Under the pieces are notes generated by a model. The model saw only the letters and a program-made list of their open reading frames with translations. It had not been told where the DNA came from and ran no database searches. Of a stretch of DNA of 64,000 nt, positions 1 to 8,173 are shown one piece after another. Position numbers and translations under genes: made by a program. Origin of the DNA: an uncultured Clostridia bacterium (GTDB taxonomy: Bacteria; Bacillota; Clostridia; Christensenellales; Aristaeellaceae); assembly GCA_934636105.1 (NCBI GenBank), contig CAKTZR010000001.1:186001-250000 (forward strand). Direction: 5' to 3'. Position 1 is the first letter of the stretch; each line of letters starts with the position of its first letter.

Positions 1-1337
1 ATGCGCTGGTGGGCCAGGACATCGCAACTGCGCAGATCGATGTGAAGGCCGGCGCTACGCTGACCAGCAACGCCATCAACGATGCGCTCAAGCAGGCTGC
101 GTCCGCTGGGGAGTCCGGCGAGGGCGGCGTGAAGACCTATGATGTGACCGGTTTCGGCCCGTTCAAGGTTGCGATTGAGCTGGACCACGCGGGCAAGATT
201 GTTTCCGTCTCTGTACCGGAGAACAGCGAAACGCCGGGTCTGGGTGCGGATCTTCTCGCCGACCAGAGCGTGTTTGATGCGCTGGTGGGTCAGGATATCG
301 CGACGGCTCAGATCGACATCAAGAGCGGCGTGACGCTGACCAGCAATGCGGTGAACGACGCGTTGAAGCAGGCTGCGGCTGACTTTGGCGGCAACGCAGA
401 AGCAGCCCCGACGGTTGCGGGCGATCCGTACACCGTGAAGGGTATGAACAAGTTCACGCTGTATGTTGAGGTTGAGGATGGCGGCAAGATTGCTTCCGTC
501 AGTGCCCCGAACAACAACGAAACGCCTGGCCTTGGCGCGGATATGCTGACCGACGAAGCGCTTTCTGTGCTGGTTGGTGAGGATCTGGCGACGGCTCAGG
601 TGGATGTTAAGAGCGGTGTGACGTTGACCAGCAATGCCATCAATGACGCGCTCAAGCAGGCTGCCGCGGCAAATGGTGTCGCTGTTAAAGCAGTCGAGGC
701 TGAACCCACGACCGAACCGGCTGCTGAAGCTGCGGCTCCTGCGGTTGAAACGGCTGAATCCGAAAGTGCGACGGCTGTCGAATACGATGTGACAGGTATC
801 GCTCCGTTCAAGGTTGCGATTGCTTTGGACGAAAATGGTAAGATTGTGTCTGTTTCTGTTCCGGAAAACAACGAAACTGCGGGCTTCGGCGCTGACCTGA
901 TTGCCGACCAGAGCATCTTCGACGCGCTGGTGGGTCAGGATATCGCGACCGCACAGATCGACGTCAAGAGCGGCGTGACACTGACCAGCAACGCCATCAA
1001 CGACGCACTGAAGCAGGCCGCCGCAACTGTCGGTGAAGCGACGCTCGACGAAAGCGCAACCAGCGACTTGACCGTCGGCACGTATGATGTGACGGGTTTT
1101 GCACCGTTTAAAGTGGAAATCACGCTGGACGGCAACGGTAAAATTGTATCTGTAACCGTGCCTGAAAACAGTGAAACGCCGGGCCTTGGTGCTGACCTGA
1201 TTGCCGACCAGAGCATCTTTGACGCGCTGGTGGGTCAGGATATCGCGACTGCGCAGATTGATGTCAAGAGCGGCGTGACGCTGACCAGCAACGCCATCAA
1301 CGATGCGCTGGGGCAGGCTGCTAAGGAGGTGCAGTAA
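1..1337 (+). CDS. rnfG: Rnf complex subunit G, multi-FMN-domain form (5' end missing)
   Basis: This is the extracytoplasmic flavoprotein subunit of the Rnf ferredoxin:NAD+ oxidoreductase, which carries covalently bound FMN. The reading frame is open from base 3, so the signal/anchor segment lies outside the window. About 444 residues are visible. They contain four complete FMN-binding domains and the end of a fifth, each finishing in a KSGVTLTSNA-like motif. The Thr of SG[AV]T is the residue that ApbE flavinylates in RnfG/NqrC proteins; its codons are at 57, 333, 621, 978 and 1278. A usual RnfG has one such domain in about 200 residues. Ala/Glu/Ser-rich linkers separate the domains, the longest at about 660-780. 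rnfE follows with no gap and its ribosome site (AAGGAGG) lies in the last codons of this gene. The family is clear from motif and operon position; that all sites are flavinylated is inference. Confidence 0.9.
   Translation, partial: ALVGQDIATAQIDVKAGATLTSNAINDALKQAASAGESGEGGVKTYDVTGFGPFKVAIELDHAGKIVSVSVPENSETPGLGADLLADQSVFDALVGQDIATAQIDIKSGVTLTSNAVNDALKQAAADFGGNAEAAPTVAGDPYTVKGMNKFTLYVEVEDGGKIASVSAPNNNETPGLGADMLTDEALSVLVGEDLATAQVDVKSGVTLTSNAINDALKQAAAANGVAVKAVEAEPTTEPAAEAAAPAVETAESESATAVEYDVTGIAPFKVAIALDENGKIVSVSVPENNETAGFGADLIADQSIFDALVGQDIATAQIDVKSGVTLTSNAINDALKQAAATVGEATLDESATSDLTVGTYDVTGFAPFKVEITLDGNGKIVSVTVPENSETPGLGADLIADQSIFDALVGQDIATAQIDVKSGVTLTSNAINDALGQAAKEVQ
3..1326 (+). repeat. 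Tandem FMN-binding-domain repeats inside rnfG
   Basis: The coding repeats run at about 3-110 (partial), 135-371, 423-659, 780-1016 and 1080-1316. The flavinylation Thr codons are 276, 288, 357 and 300 bases apart. The last two units are nearly identical as DNA: 892-1011 and 1192-1311 differ at only a handful of mostly synonymous positions with an offset of exactly 300 bases. This suggests recent duplication or ongoing gene conversion. Unit 3 is the most diverged (PYTVKGMNKF instead of TYDVTGFGPF at its start). Confidence 0.9.
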
Positions 1338-1934
1338 ATGAAGAAATATGGAAAAATCTTCATGAACGGCATCATTGACGAGAACCCGACGTTCCGCATG
1401 GTGCTGGGCATGTGCCCGACGCTGGCCATTACGACCGCGGCGAGCAACGGCATTGGCATGGGCTTGGCCGTGACCTTCGTTCTGATTTTCTCGAACCTGG
1501 TTATCTCCCTGCTGCGCAAGGCGATTCCGGATCAAATTCGTATTCCGGCGTTTATCGTGGTTATTGCTACGTTTGTTACGATTGTTCAGTTGATTATCAA
1601 GGCGTTCCTGCCGGCGTTGGATGCGTCCCTCGGCGTATTTATTCCGCTGATCGTCGTCAACTGCATCATCTTCGGCCGTGCGGAAGCGTTCGCTTTCAAG
1701 AACAAGCCGCTGGCTTCTGCGGTTGACGGCTTGGGCATGGGCCTTGGCTTCACGCTGGCTATCACGCTGATTTCTTCCATCCGCGAGCTGTTCGGCGCGG
1801 GCACGCTGTTTGGCGTGCAGGTCATGCCGGAAAGCTATCTGCCGATGGGCATTCTGGTTAAGCCGGCTGGCGGCTTCATTGTGCTGGGTCTGACTCTAGC
1901 GCTGGTGAACAAGCTGCTGCCCAAGAAGGCGTAA
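1338..1934 (+). CDS. rnfE: Rnf complex membrane subunit E
   Basis: Integral membrane subunit of the Rnf complex, homologous to NqrD/RsxE, forming part of the membrane core that couples ferredoxin oxidation to ion export. The 198-residue product has the usual family length, about six hydrophobic segments, and the hallmark ENPTF...LGMCPTLAITT stretch near the N terminus, which carries the conserved Cys that ligates an intramembrane iron centre together with its counterpart in RnfA. The ATG directly follows the rnfG stop codon and has AAGGAGG upstream. Order rnfG-E-A-B matches clostridial rnfCDGEAB operons. Confidence 0.95.
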   Translation: MKKYGKIFMNGIIDENPTFRMVLGMCPTLAITTAASNGIGMGLAVTFVLIFSNLVISLLRKAIPDQIRIPAFIVVIATFVTIVQLIIKAFLPALDASLGVFIPLIVVNCIIFGRAEAFAFKNKPLASAVDGLGMGLGFTLAITLISSIRELFGAGTLFGVQVMPESYLPMGILVKPAGGFIVLGLTLALVNKLLPKKA

Positions 1935-1946
1935 GGAGGAAAGAAC

Positions 1947-2522
1947 ATGAATGCAATTCTTACGATCCTGATTGGGTCTATCTTCGTCAACAACTTTGCA
2001 ATGTCCCGCTTCTACGGCATCTGCCCGTTCCTGGGCGTTTCTAAGAAGCTGGAGACGGCGTTTGGCATGGGCATGGCGGTTACATTCGTTATGGCTGTGG
2101 CTTCGCTGGTGGCGTATCTGGTCAATGCGTTCCTGCTTGTCCCGCTGGGACTTGAGTATCTCCAGACCATCGCGTTCATTCTGGTCATCGCTGTGCTGGT
2201 GCAGATCGTTGAAATGGCGATCAAGAAAATGTCCCCGGGTCTGTATCAGGCGCTGGGCGTTTACCTGCCGCTGATTACGACCAACTGCGCCGTGCTTGGC
2301 GTTGCGCAGCTGAATGTAACTGAAGGTTATAACCTGATTCTCTCCGTCGTCAACGGCGTGGCTTCCGCGCTGGGTTATACGTTGTCCATCTGCCTGTTCG
2401 CTGGCATTCGCGAGCGTCTGGCGCTGAACAACATGCCCAAGTGGATGGAGGGTTTCACCGGCGCGATGATCACTGCTGGCCTGATGGCCGTTGCTTTCAA
2501 CGGCTTCAGCGGCCTGATCTGA
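1947..2522 (+). CDS. rnfA: Rnf complex membrane subunit A
   Basis: Integral membrane subunit homologous to NqrE/RsxA, paired with RnfE in the ion-translocating core. The 191 residues match the family length and show six hydrophobic segments, the NNFAMSRFYGICPFLGVSKK stretch near the N terminus and a second Cys-containing segment (TTNCAVLGVA) in the middle. These mirror the inverted-topology partner RnfE. It starts at an ATG behind AGGAGGAAAGAAC, 12 bases after rnfE, and is cotranscribed with the rest of the operon. Confidence 0.95.
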   Translation: MNAILTILIGSIFVNNFAMSRFYGICPFLGVSKKLETAFGMGMAVTFVMAVASLVAYLVNAFLLVPLGLEYLQTIAFILVIAVLVQIVEMAIKKMSPGLYQALGVYLPLITTNCAVLGVAQLNVTEGYNLILSVVNGVASALGYTLSICLFAGIRERLALNNMPKWMEGFTGAMITAGLMAVAFNGFSGLI

Positions 2523-2547
2523 TCGCAGAGCGAGGGAGGAAACCAAC

Positions 2548-3660
2548 GTGAGTGTGAGTGCAATTCTAATCGCCACGCTTGTGATGAGCGTTCTGGGCTT
2601 GCTCTTTGGCGCGCTGCTGGGCGTCACCGGCCGTGTGTTCAAAGTGCCTGTCAATGAAAAGGCCGAAGCGCTGCGCGCGTGCTTGCCGGGTGCGAACTGC
2701 GGCGCCTGCGGCTTCCCCGGCTGCGACGGCTATGCAGCCGCTGTTGCCGACGGCAAGGCCGAAGTTGGCGCGTGCGCGGTGGGCGGTCCCGCCTGTGCCG
2801 CGAAAATGGGCGAAATCATGGGCGTTTCTGTCAGCGCTTCCGTTCGCATGGTGGCTTCCGTGGCCTGTCAGGGCTATGGCGACCACTGCAAGCCGAAGGC
2901 TGATTATCAGGGCATGACCGACTGTGTTGCGGCTTCTCTGGTCAACAATGGCACCAAGGCCTGCCAGTATGCCTGCCTTGGCCTGGGCACCTGCGAACGT
3001 GCGTGCCCGTTTGGCGCGATCCACATCGATCCGATCAAGCAGATCGCTGTCGTCGATGAGGAAAAGTGCCAGAGCTGTAAGAAGTGCGTTGCGGCTTGTC
3101 CGCAGCACGTTCTGTCCATGCGTCCGGCTGGCCGCACGGTGAATGTGGGCTGCCATAATCCTGAAAAGGGCATTGCTTTGAAGGAAAAGTGCGACCGTGC
3201 GTGCATCGGCTGCGAAGCCTGTGTGAAGGCCTGCAACTTTGGTGCAATCGAGATGGAGAACGGCGTTCCCAAGATCGATTACGAAAAGTGCGTGGGCTGC
3301 ATGGCTTGTGCAGACGCCTGCCCGACTGGCGCGATGCAGGCCAAATTTGAAACCCGCAAGGAAGCCTATATCGACTCGAGTAAGTGTGTGGGCTGCACCA
3401 TGTGCGCCAGACAGTGTAAGTTCGACGCGATTGAGGGCGCGCTCAAGCAGCCGCACAAGGTGCTTGGCGCGTGCACGGGTTGCGGTCTGTGTGCGGCGAA
3501 GTGCCCGAAGAAGGCGATCACTATGCGCGACCGTCGCGCGCCGCGCAACAAGCTGGATAAGGTGAAGAAAGCCCCGGCTGCGCCGGCTAAGCCTGCTGCC
3601 CCGGCGGTTGCTAAGCCCGCCGCTCCGGTTGCTGCGAAAGCCCCGGCCGAGAACAAGTAA
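2548..3660 (+). CDS. rnfB: Rnf complex ferredoxin-type subunit B, expanded
   Basis: Iron-sulfur subunit that is thought to accept electrons from reduced ferredoxin. The 370 residues contain an N-terminal membrane anchor (about 5-27), an Fes-type 4Fe-4S site (Cys51, 54, 59, 76), then six ferredoxin-like four-Cys motifs at about 139-153, 174-184, 219-229, 248-258, 280-290 and 309-319. The protein ends in an Ala/Pro/Lys-rich tail (about 341-370). Proteobacterial RnfB has the Fes site plus two ferredoxin clusters, so this is a strongly expanded form, as in other clostridia. It starts at a GTG behind GAGGGAGGAAACC. A strong terminator follows, so this is the last rnf gene. Confidence 0.95.
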   Translation: MSVSAILIATLVMSVLGLLFGALLGVTGRVFKVPVNEKAEALRACLPGANCGACGFPGCDGYAAAVADGKAEVGACAVGGPACAAKMGEIMGVSVSASVRMVASVACQGYGDHCKPKADYQGMTDCVAASLVNNGTKACQYACLGLGTCERACPFGAIHIDPIKQIAVVDEEKCQSCKKCVAACPQHVLSMRPAGRTVNVGCHNPEKGIALKEKCDRACIGCEACVKACNFGAIEMENGVPKIDYEKCVGCMACADACPTGAMQAKFETRKEAYIDSSKCVGCTMCARQCKFDAIEGALKQPHKVLGACTGCGLCAAKCPKKAITMRDRRAPRNKLDKVKKAPAAPAKPAAPAVAKPAAPVAAKAPAENK

Positions 3661-3679
3661 TCCGCATCAGGACATCCAT

Positions 3680-3722
3680 AAAGAGAAGAAGTTGATTCGT
3701 TCAGCTTCTTCTCTTTCTTTTC
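3680..3722 (+). terminator. Rho-independent terminator of the rnf operon
   Basis: Arms AAAGAGAAGAAG (3680-3691) and CTTCTTCTCTTT (3705-3716) pair perfectly; four further pairs leave a TTCGT loop. A pyrimidine/T-rich run follows, 20 bases after the rnfB stop. Confidence 0.88.
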
Positions 3723-3769
3723 TTCGTTTTTTTAATCGCTATTCCGTGGATAATTTGAATCGGGAATAC

Positions 3770-3798
3770 TTGCTTTTGTCAAAAACTGCGCGTATAAT
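3770..3798 (+). promoter_or_regulatory. Vegetative promoter of glyA
   Basis: TTGCTT (3770-3775), a 17-base spacer and TATAAT (3793-3798), placed 33 bases before the glyA start codon and after the rnf terminator. Confidence 0.75.
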
Positions 3799-3831
3799 AA
3801 ACTTATCTTATCAAAAAGGCAGGTACAGACC

Positions 3832-5085
3832 ATGATTGATTTCAAATCCATTGAAGCTGTCGATCCCGAACTTTGCAGCGCGATGCGCGGTGAGCTGACC
3901 CGCCAGCGCGAGCATCTCGAACTGATTGCATCTGAGAACTTTGTCAGCGATGCTGTGCTGGCAGCAATGGGGTCTCATCTGACCAATAAATATGCCGAGG
4001 GCTATCCCGGAAAGCGTTACTACGGCGGCTGTCAGTACGTCGATATCGTGGAAGACTTAGCGCGTGAACGGGCGAAAACGCTTTTTGGCGCTGAGCATGC
4101 CAATGTGCAGCCTCATTCCGGCGCGCAAGCCAACATGGCTGTTTATTTTGCCATGCTCGAACCGGGCGACACGGTCATGGGTATGAATCTTTCGCATGGC
4201 GGACACCTGACGCATGGCAGCCCGGTCAACATGTCTGGCAAGTATTTTCATTTTGTGCCTTACGGTGTAACGGAAAAGGAAGAAATTATCGATTATGATG
4301 AGCTGGAAAAGGCGGCGCTTGAGGTCAGGCCGAAGCTGATTGTGGCGGGCGCGTCGGCTTATCCGCGAATCATTGATTTCGCTCGCCTGCGTGAGATCGC
4401 GGACAAGGCTGGATGCCTGTTGATGGTGGATATGGCGCATATTGCAGGTCTGGTGGCCGCAGGCGAACATCCGAGCCCCGTGCCATATGCTGATTTTGTG
4501 ACGACGACGACGCATAAGACGCTTCGCGGCCCGCGCGGCGGCATGATCCTATGCAAAGAAAAATACGCCAAGGCGATTGACAAGGCGATTTTCCCCGGTA
4601 CGCAGGGCGGCCCGCTGGAGCATGTGATTGCAGGCAAAGCAGTCTGCTTGAAGGAAGCAATGACCCCTGAATTCAAGGCATATCAGCATCAAATTATCCT
4701 CAACGCGCGCGCAATGGCCGATGAATTCACGAAAGAAGGCATTCGCCTTGTTTCCGGCGGCACGGACAACCACCTGATGCTGCTGGATTTGACCAGCACG
4801 GGCGTGACGGGAAAAGCACTTGAAAGCCTGCTTGGGCAAGCCAATATCACGGTCAATAAAAACACGATTCCGAAGGAAACGCTTAGCCCGTTTGTGACCA
4901 GCGGCGTTCGTATCGGAACGCCTGCCGTGACAACCCGCGGCATGAAGGAAGCGGAAATGAAACAGATTGCCGCGCTCATTACACGCGTCATTCGGGAGGG
5001 TGAAAGCTGCCTGCCGGAGGTCAAGCAAGAGGTGCTGGGCATCTGCGCTAAGCATCCGCTGTATGCCGACTGTGTTCGCGACTAA
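3832..5085 (+). CDS. glyA: Serine hydroxymethyltransferase
   Basis: Cytoplasmic PLP enzyme interconverting serine + tetrahydrofolate and glycine + methylene-tetrahydrofolate; it supplies glycine and one-carbon units. The 417 residues have the normal family length. Visible hallmarks are HLELIASENF near the N terminus, the YAEGYPGKRYYGG segment, and the PLP lysine in TTTTHKTLRGPRGG. The ATG at 3832 has only a weak GGCAGG ribosome site. It is a single-gene unit between its own promoter and a terminator at 5098. Confidence 0.97.
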   Translation: MIDFKSIEAVDPELCSAMRGELTRQREHLELIASENFVSDAVLAAMGSHLTNKYAEGYPGKRYYGGCQYVDIVEDLARERAKTLFGAEHANVQPHSGAQANMAVYFAMLEPGDTVMGMNLSHGGHLTHGSPVNMSGKYFHFVPYGVTEKEEIIDYDELEKAALEVRPKLIVAGASAYPRIIDFARLREIADKAGCLLMVDMAHIAGLVAAGEHPSPVPYADFVTTTTHKTLRGPRGGMILCKEKYAKAIDKAIFPGTQGGPLEHVIAGKAVCLKEAMTPEFKAYQHQIILNARAMADEFTKEGIRLVSGGTDNHLMLLDLTSTGVTGKALESLLGQANITVNKNTIPKETLSPFVTSGVRIGTPAVTTRGMKEAEMKQIAALITRVIREGESCLPEVKQEVLGICAKHPLYADCVRD

Positions 5086-5097
5086 CTGAACAGATTC

Positions 5098-5139
5098 AAA
5101 AGACGACGTATCTGCCGCAAGGCATGCGCCGTCTTTTTT
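5098..5139 (+). terminator. Rho-independent terminator of glyA
   Basis: AAAAGACGACG (5098-5108) pairs with CGCCGTCTTTT (5127-5137) with one mismatch and runs into T residues, 12 bases after the glyA stop. Confidence 0.8.
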
Positions 5140-5145
5140 GACGTA

Positions 5146-5175
5146 TTGACAGTGCAGGGGGTTGAGGGGTAAAAT
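5146..5175 (+). promoter_or_regulatory. Vegetative promoter of the cysteine desulfurase-hflX unit
   Basis: TTGACA (5146-5151), an 18-base spacer and TAAAAT (5170-5175), 38 bases before the start codon at 5214. Confidence 0.7.
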
Positions 5176-5213
5176 ATATTAGATAAGGTTTCATCTCAAA
5201 GAGGCGAAGGAAC

Positions 5214-6326
5214 ATGATATATCTGGATCACGCAGCGACCACGCCGCTTCGGAAGGAAGCGTTTGAAGCCATGCTTCCGTATTTTATGGAGCATGCCGCC
5301 AATGCGAACGCCTTATATGACGAGGGACGACGCGCGAGAGCCGCGATTGACTATGCCCGCCAGCAGATTGCAGACGCGATTCATGCCCAAACGGGAGAAA
5401 TCTATTTCACCGGAGGCGGTTCCGAATCCGACAACTGGGCCTTATTCGGTGTCATGCGTGCCATGAAAGAAAAAAACCATATTGTCACGACGCAAATCGA
5501 GCATCACGCCGTTTTAAACGCCTGTTCCGCCCTTGAAAACCTCGGGTATAAGGTGACGTATGTGCCGGTCGATTCGTTTGGTTGTGTTTCTCCGCGCGAT
5601 GTCGAACGCGTCATGCGTCCGGAAACGGGCATGGTTTCCGTCATGCTGGCTAACAATGAGGTTGGGACTCTTCAGCCGATTTCTGAAATTGCAGAAATTG
5701 CGCATGCTCATGGTGCGCTGATGCACACGGATGCTGTTCAGGCCGTCGGTCATATTCCGGTTGATGTGCATGCGCTCGGCGTGGATTTACTTTCGATGGC
5801 CGCGCATAAGTTTTACGGGCCGAAGGGGATCGGCGCGCTGTATATCAAAGATAAAATAAAAATCACCAATTTGATCTATGGCGGCGAGCAGGAACGCGGT
5901 TTGCGGGCTGGAACGGAAAATACGCCATCGATTGTCGGCATGGGCGAAGCGCTGACACTGGCCTGCGCGGAAATGGAGGAAGCGTCTCTGCGGGTTGCCC
6001 GGCTTCGTGACCTGTTGGAGCATGAAATTCTGAAACAGATTCCCGGCGCACGCATCAACGGCACCCCAGCAAACCGCCTGCCCGGCACGCTGCATGTGAC
6101 CTTCCCCGGCGCGGATACCAATATGCTGCTCATGCGGCTGGATATGGAAGGGATTGCTGTTTCGGCGGGCAGCGCATGTGCGGCGGGCGCGCGAGAGCGC
6201 TCCCATGTGCTTAAAGCGATGCACGTGCCGGAGGGGGCGGATGTTCGCTTTTCACTGGGCATGGAGAATGACGAAACACAGATTCGGCAGACGGTTGAAG
6301 CGCTTTGCCGAATTTTGAACGGATAA
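5214..6326 (+). CDS. Cysteine desulfurase, NifS/IscS family
   Basis: PLP enzyme that takes sulfur from cysteine as an enzyme persulfide for Fe-S clusters or thiolated tRNA. The 370 residues start with the family signature YLDHAATTPL, carry the PLP lysine in AAHKFYGPKG and the catalytic Cys in SAGSACAAGA. Length fits the NifS-like branch. The start ATG has GAGGCGAAGGAAC upstream. No iscU or thiI follows: hflX lies directly downstream, so the sulfur acceptor cannot be inferred from context. NifS, IscS and a tRNA-thiolation partner cannot be told apart from sequence alone. Confidence 0.9.
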   Translation: MIYLDHAATTPLRKEAFEAMLPYFMEHAANANALYDEGRRARAAIDYARQQIADAIHAQTGEIYFTGGGSESDNWALFGVMRAMKEKNHIVTTQIEHHAVLNACSALENLGYKVTYVPVDSFGCVSPRDVERVMRPETGMVSVMLANNEVGTLQPISEIAEIAHAHGALMHTDAVQAVGHIPVDVHALGVDLLSMAAHKFYGPKGIGALYIKDKIKITNLIYGGEQERGLRAGTENTPSIVGMGEALTLACAEMEEASLRVARLRDLLEHEILKQIPGARINGTPANRLPGTLHVTFPGADTNMLLMRLDMEGIAVSAGSACAAGARERSHVLKAMHVPEGADVRFSLGMENDETQIRQTVEALCRILNG

Positions 6327-6335
6327 AAGGAGTTT

Positions 6336-8123
6336 TTGTATCCGATGATTTATGGCAACAAGGAGGGAATCCGAGATTCGCTGCTGGCGAAGCTGGAAAC
6401 GCTCTATGAGATCGAAATCCCGGCGGAGGTTTTTGCTCCGGCAGAGCTGTTAGAAGTGCTTGCCGTGTTTACATGCGCCATCAACCGCGAAATCAGCATG
6501 TATATTTCGCGCAGCGGCGAGGTGCTGGATATCACCATCGGCGGCATCAGCAGCGTTGAGCTGAAGGATATGCACCTGCGCCGCAACACAAAACGGTTGA
6601 GCATGGTGCGCTGCATTCACACACATCCGGGTGGAAACCCGCAGCTTTCCGATGTGGATATCAGCTCTTTGCGTGCCATGCGGTTTGATGCGATGGCGGC
6701 CGTCGGCGCGAAGGACGGCCACGCGACGGGTATTCAATCCGCATTTCTGGGCGAGTATGTCGGCGGCATGAACCGGGTGCATTTGACGGATATCGTTTCG
6801 ATTCACAAGCTTCCGCAGCGAGCCTGGATGGACGCGATTGAGCGCGCGGACAGCGAAGTGCTGATCGGCGCGCCGAACAGCACACAGGAAGATCAGGAGC
6901 GTGCGTTTCTGGTCGGCCTGGATAGCGACGAATCTCTGCTTGAGCTTGCGCGTTTGGCTGAAACGGCGGGCGCACAGGTTGTCGGCACCATGCTTCAGCG
7001 AAAGACGCGGCCGGATACCGCTACTTATATCGGAAGCGGCAAGGCGGATGAGCTTTCGCTGGCCTGCCAGGCACGTGACGCAGACGTTGTGGTTTTCGAT
7101 GACGAATTGAGCGGCGTGCAGACGCGAAATCTGGAGGAAATTCTGCGCGGGGCTAAGGTAATCGATCGCACGACACTGATTCTGGATATTTTTGCTCAGA
7201 GAGCGCAGTCCCGCGAGGGGCGTTTGCAGGTTGAATTGGCGCAGATGGCCTATCAACTGCCACGCCTGCTCGGTCACGGCGTGGCCATGTCCCGTTTGGG
7301 CGGTGGCATTGGTACGAGAGGCCCTGGCGAAACCCGGCTGGAGATGGACAGGCGACGTATTCGCAGGCGAATGAGCGACCTGCGCCGCGAAATTGACGAA
7401 TTGAGCGGTCAGCGTAGTCTGCGTCGCGCAAAGCGGGAAAAGAACAAGGTTCCGGTTGTCGCGCTGGTTGGCTATACCAACGCAGGCAAATCGACGCTAC
7501 TCAATACCTTGAGCGGCGCGGATGTGCTGGCGGAAGATAAGCTGTTTGCGACGCTCGATCCGGTTGTGCGCACAGTCAAAATGCCAAGCGGCGGCGAGTT
7601 TTTGCTGGTCGATACGGTCGGTTTCATCAGCAAACTGCCGCATGCGCTGGTGGACGCTTTTCATTCAACGTTGGAGGAAGCGCTGCTGGCCGATGTGCTT
7701 TTGATTATCTCGGACGGCGCATCTGGCGAAATGATTCATCAGCATGACGTTGTGCTCGAAGTGCTTGCGTCGCTCGGCGCGGCAGATAAACCGAAGATTG
7801 ACGTCATCAACAAAGCGGATCTGCCCGGCGTCAATACCAACGAATGGCCCGGTGCGATTGCCATCAGCGCAAAGACGGGCAAAGGGTTGGATGAATTGCT
7901 TGAAGCCATCCGCTTGAAGCTGCGCGGCGCGGCCAGACCCATGCGCGCCATGATTCCCTATGCACAGGGCGGGCTGTTGGCCAAGCTGCATGAGGATGGC
8001 CAGGTTATCAGTGAAGAATACACGGCTGACGGAATTGAGATTGCGGCGTTAGCAGACGAGCAGCTTTTCGGTCGTTTGTCCGCCCAGCTGGGCAAACAGG
8101 CCGTTTCGTGGCAGGATGAATAA
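6336..8123 (+). CDS. hflX: HflX GTPase with N-terminal JAMM-type metalloprotease-like domain
   Basis: Ribosome-associated GTPase HflX, known elsewhere to split stalled 70S ribosomes. Residues from about 175 to 595 cover a complete HflX: the N-terminal domain (AETAGAQVVG, YIGSGKADEL), then G1 GYTNAGKST, G3 DTVGF, G4 NKAD and G5 SAKTGKGL. The first ~175 residues are extra. They carry Glu52, His95-Thr-His97-Pro, Ser105 and Asp108, which is exactly the JAMM/MPN+ zinc-protease pattern HxHx(7)SxxD with an upstream Glu and closely resembles the RadC motif. The TTG at 6336 lies only 3 bases from AAAAGGAG and the ATG at 6345 lies 12 bases away, so either could be the start. It is probably cotranscribed with the cysteine desulfurase, 9 bases upstream. 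Confidence 0.9.
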   Translation: MYPMIYGNKEGIRDSLLAKLETLYEIEIPAEVFAPAELLEVLAVFTCAINREISMYISRSGEVLDITIGGISSVELKDMHLRRNTKRLSMVRCIHTHPGGNPQLSDVDISSLRAMRFDAMAAVGAKDGHATGIQSAFLGEYVGGMNRVHLTDIVSIHKLPQRAWMDAIERADSEVLIGAPNSTQEDQERAFLVGLDSDESLLELARLAETAGAQVVGTMLQRKTRPDTATYIGSGKADELSLACQARDADVVVFDDELSGVQTRNLEEILRGAKVIDRTTLILDIFAQRAQSREGRLQVELAQMAYQLPRLLGHGVAMSRLGGGIGTRGPGETRLEMDRRRIRRRMSDLRREIDELSGQRSLRRAKREKNKVPVVALVGYTNAGKSTLLNTLSGADVLAEDKLFATLDPVVRTVKMPSGGEFLLVDTVGFISKLPHALVDAFHSTLEEALLADVLLIISDGASGEMIHQHDVVLEVLASLGAADKPKIDVINKADLPGVNTNEWPGAIAISAKTGKGLDELLEAIRLKLRGAARPMRAMIPYAQGGLLAKLHEDGQVISEEYTADGIEIAALADEQLFGRLSAQLGKQAVSWQDE

Positions 8124-8173
8124 AAAAACAGCCGAATTAGACCATTTCTTATTCTATAAAAAGAGGCGAAAAC

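Noticed and set aside
1896..2654. Long minus-strand open frame (252 codons) opposite rnfA
   Set aside because: It is a mirror of the GC-rich rnfE/rnfA/rnfB codons, is low-complexity in Arg/Gln/His, and has no ribosome site; the plus-strand genes are certain.
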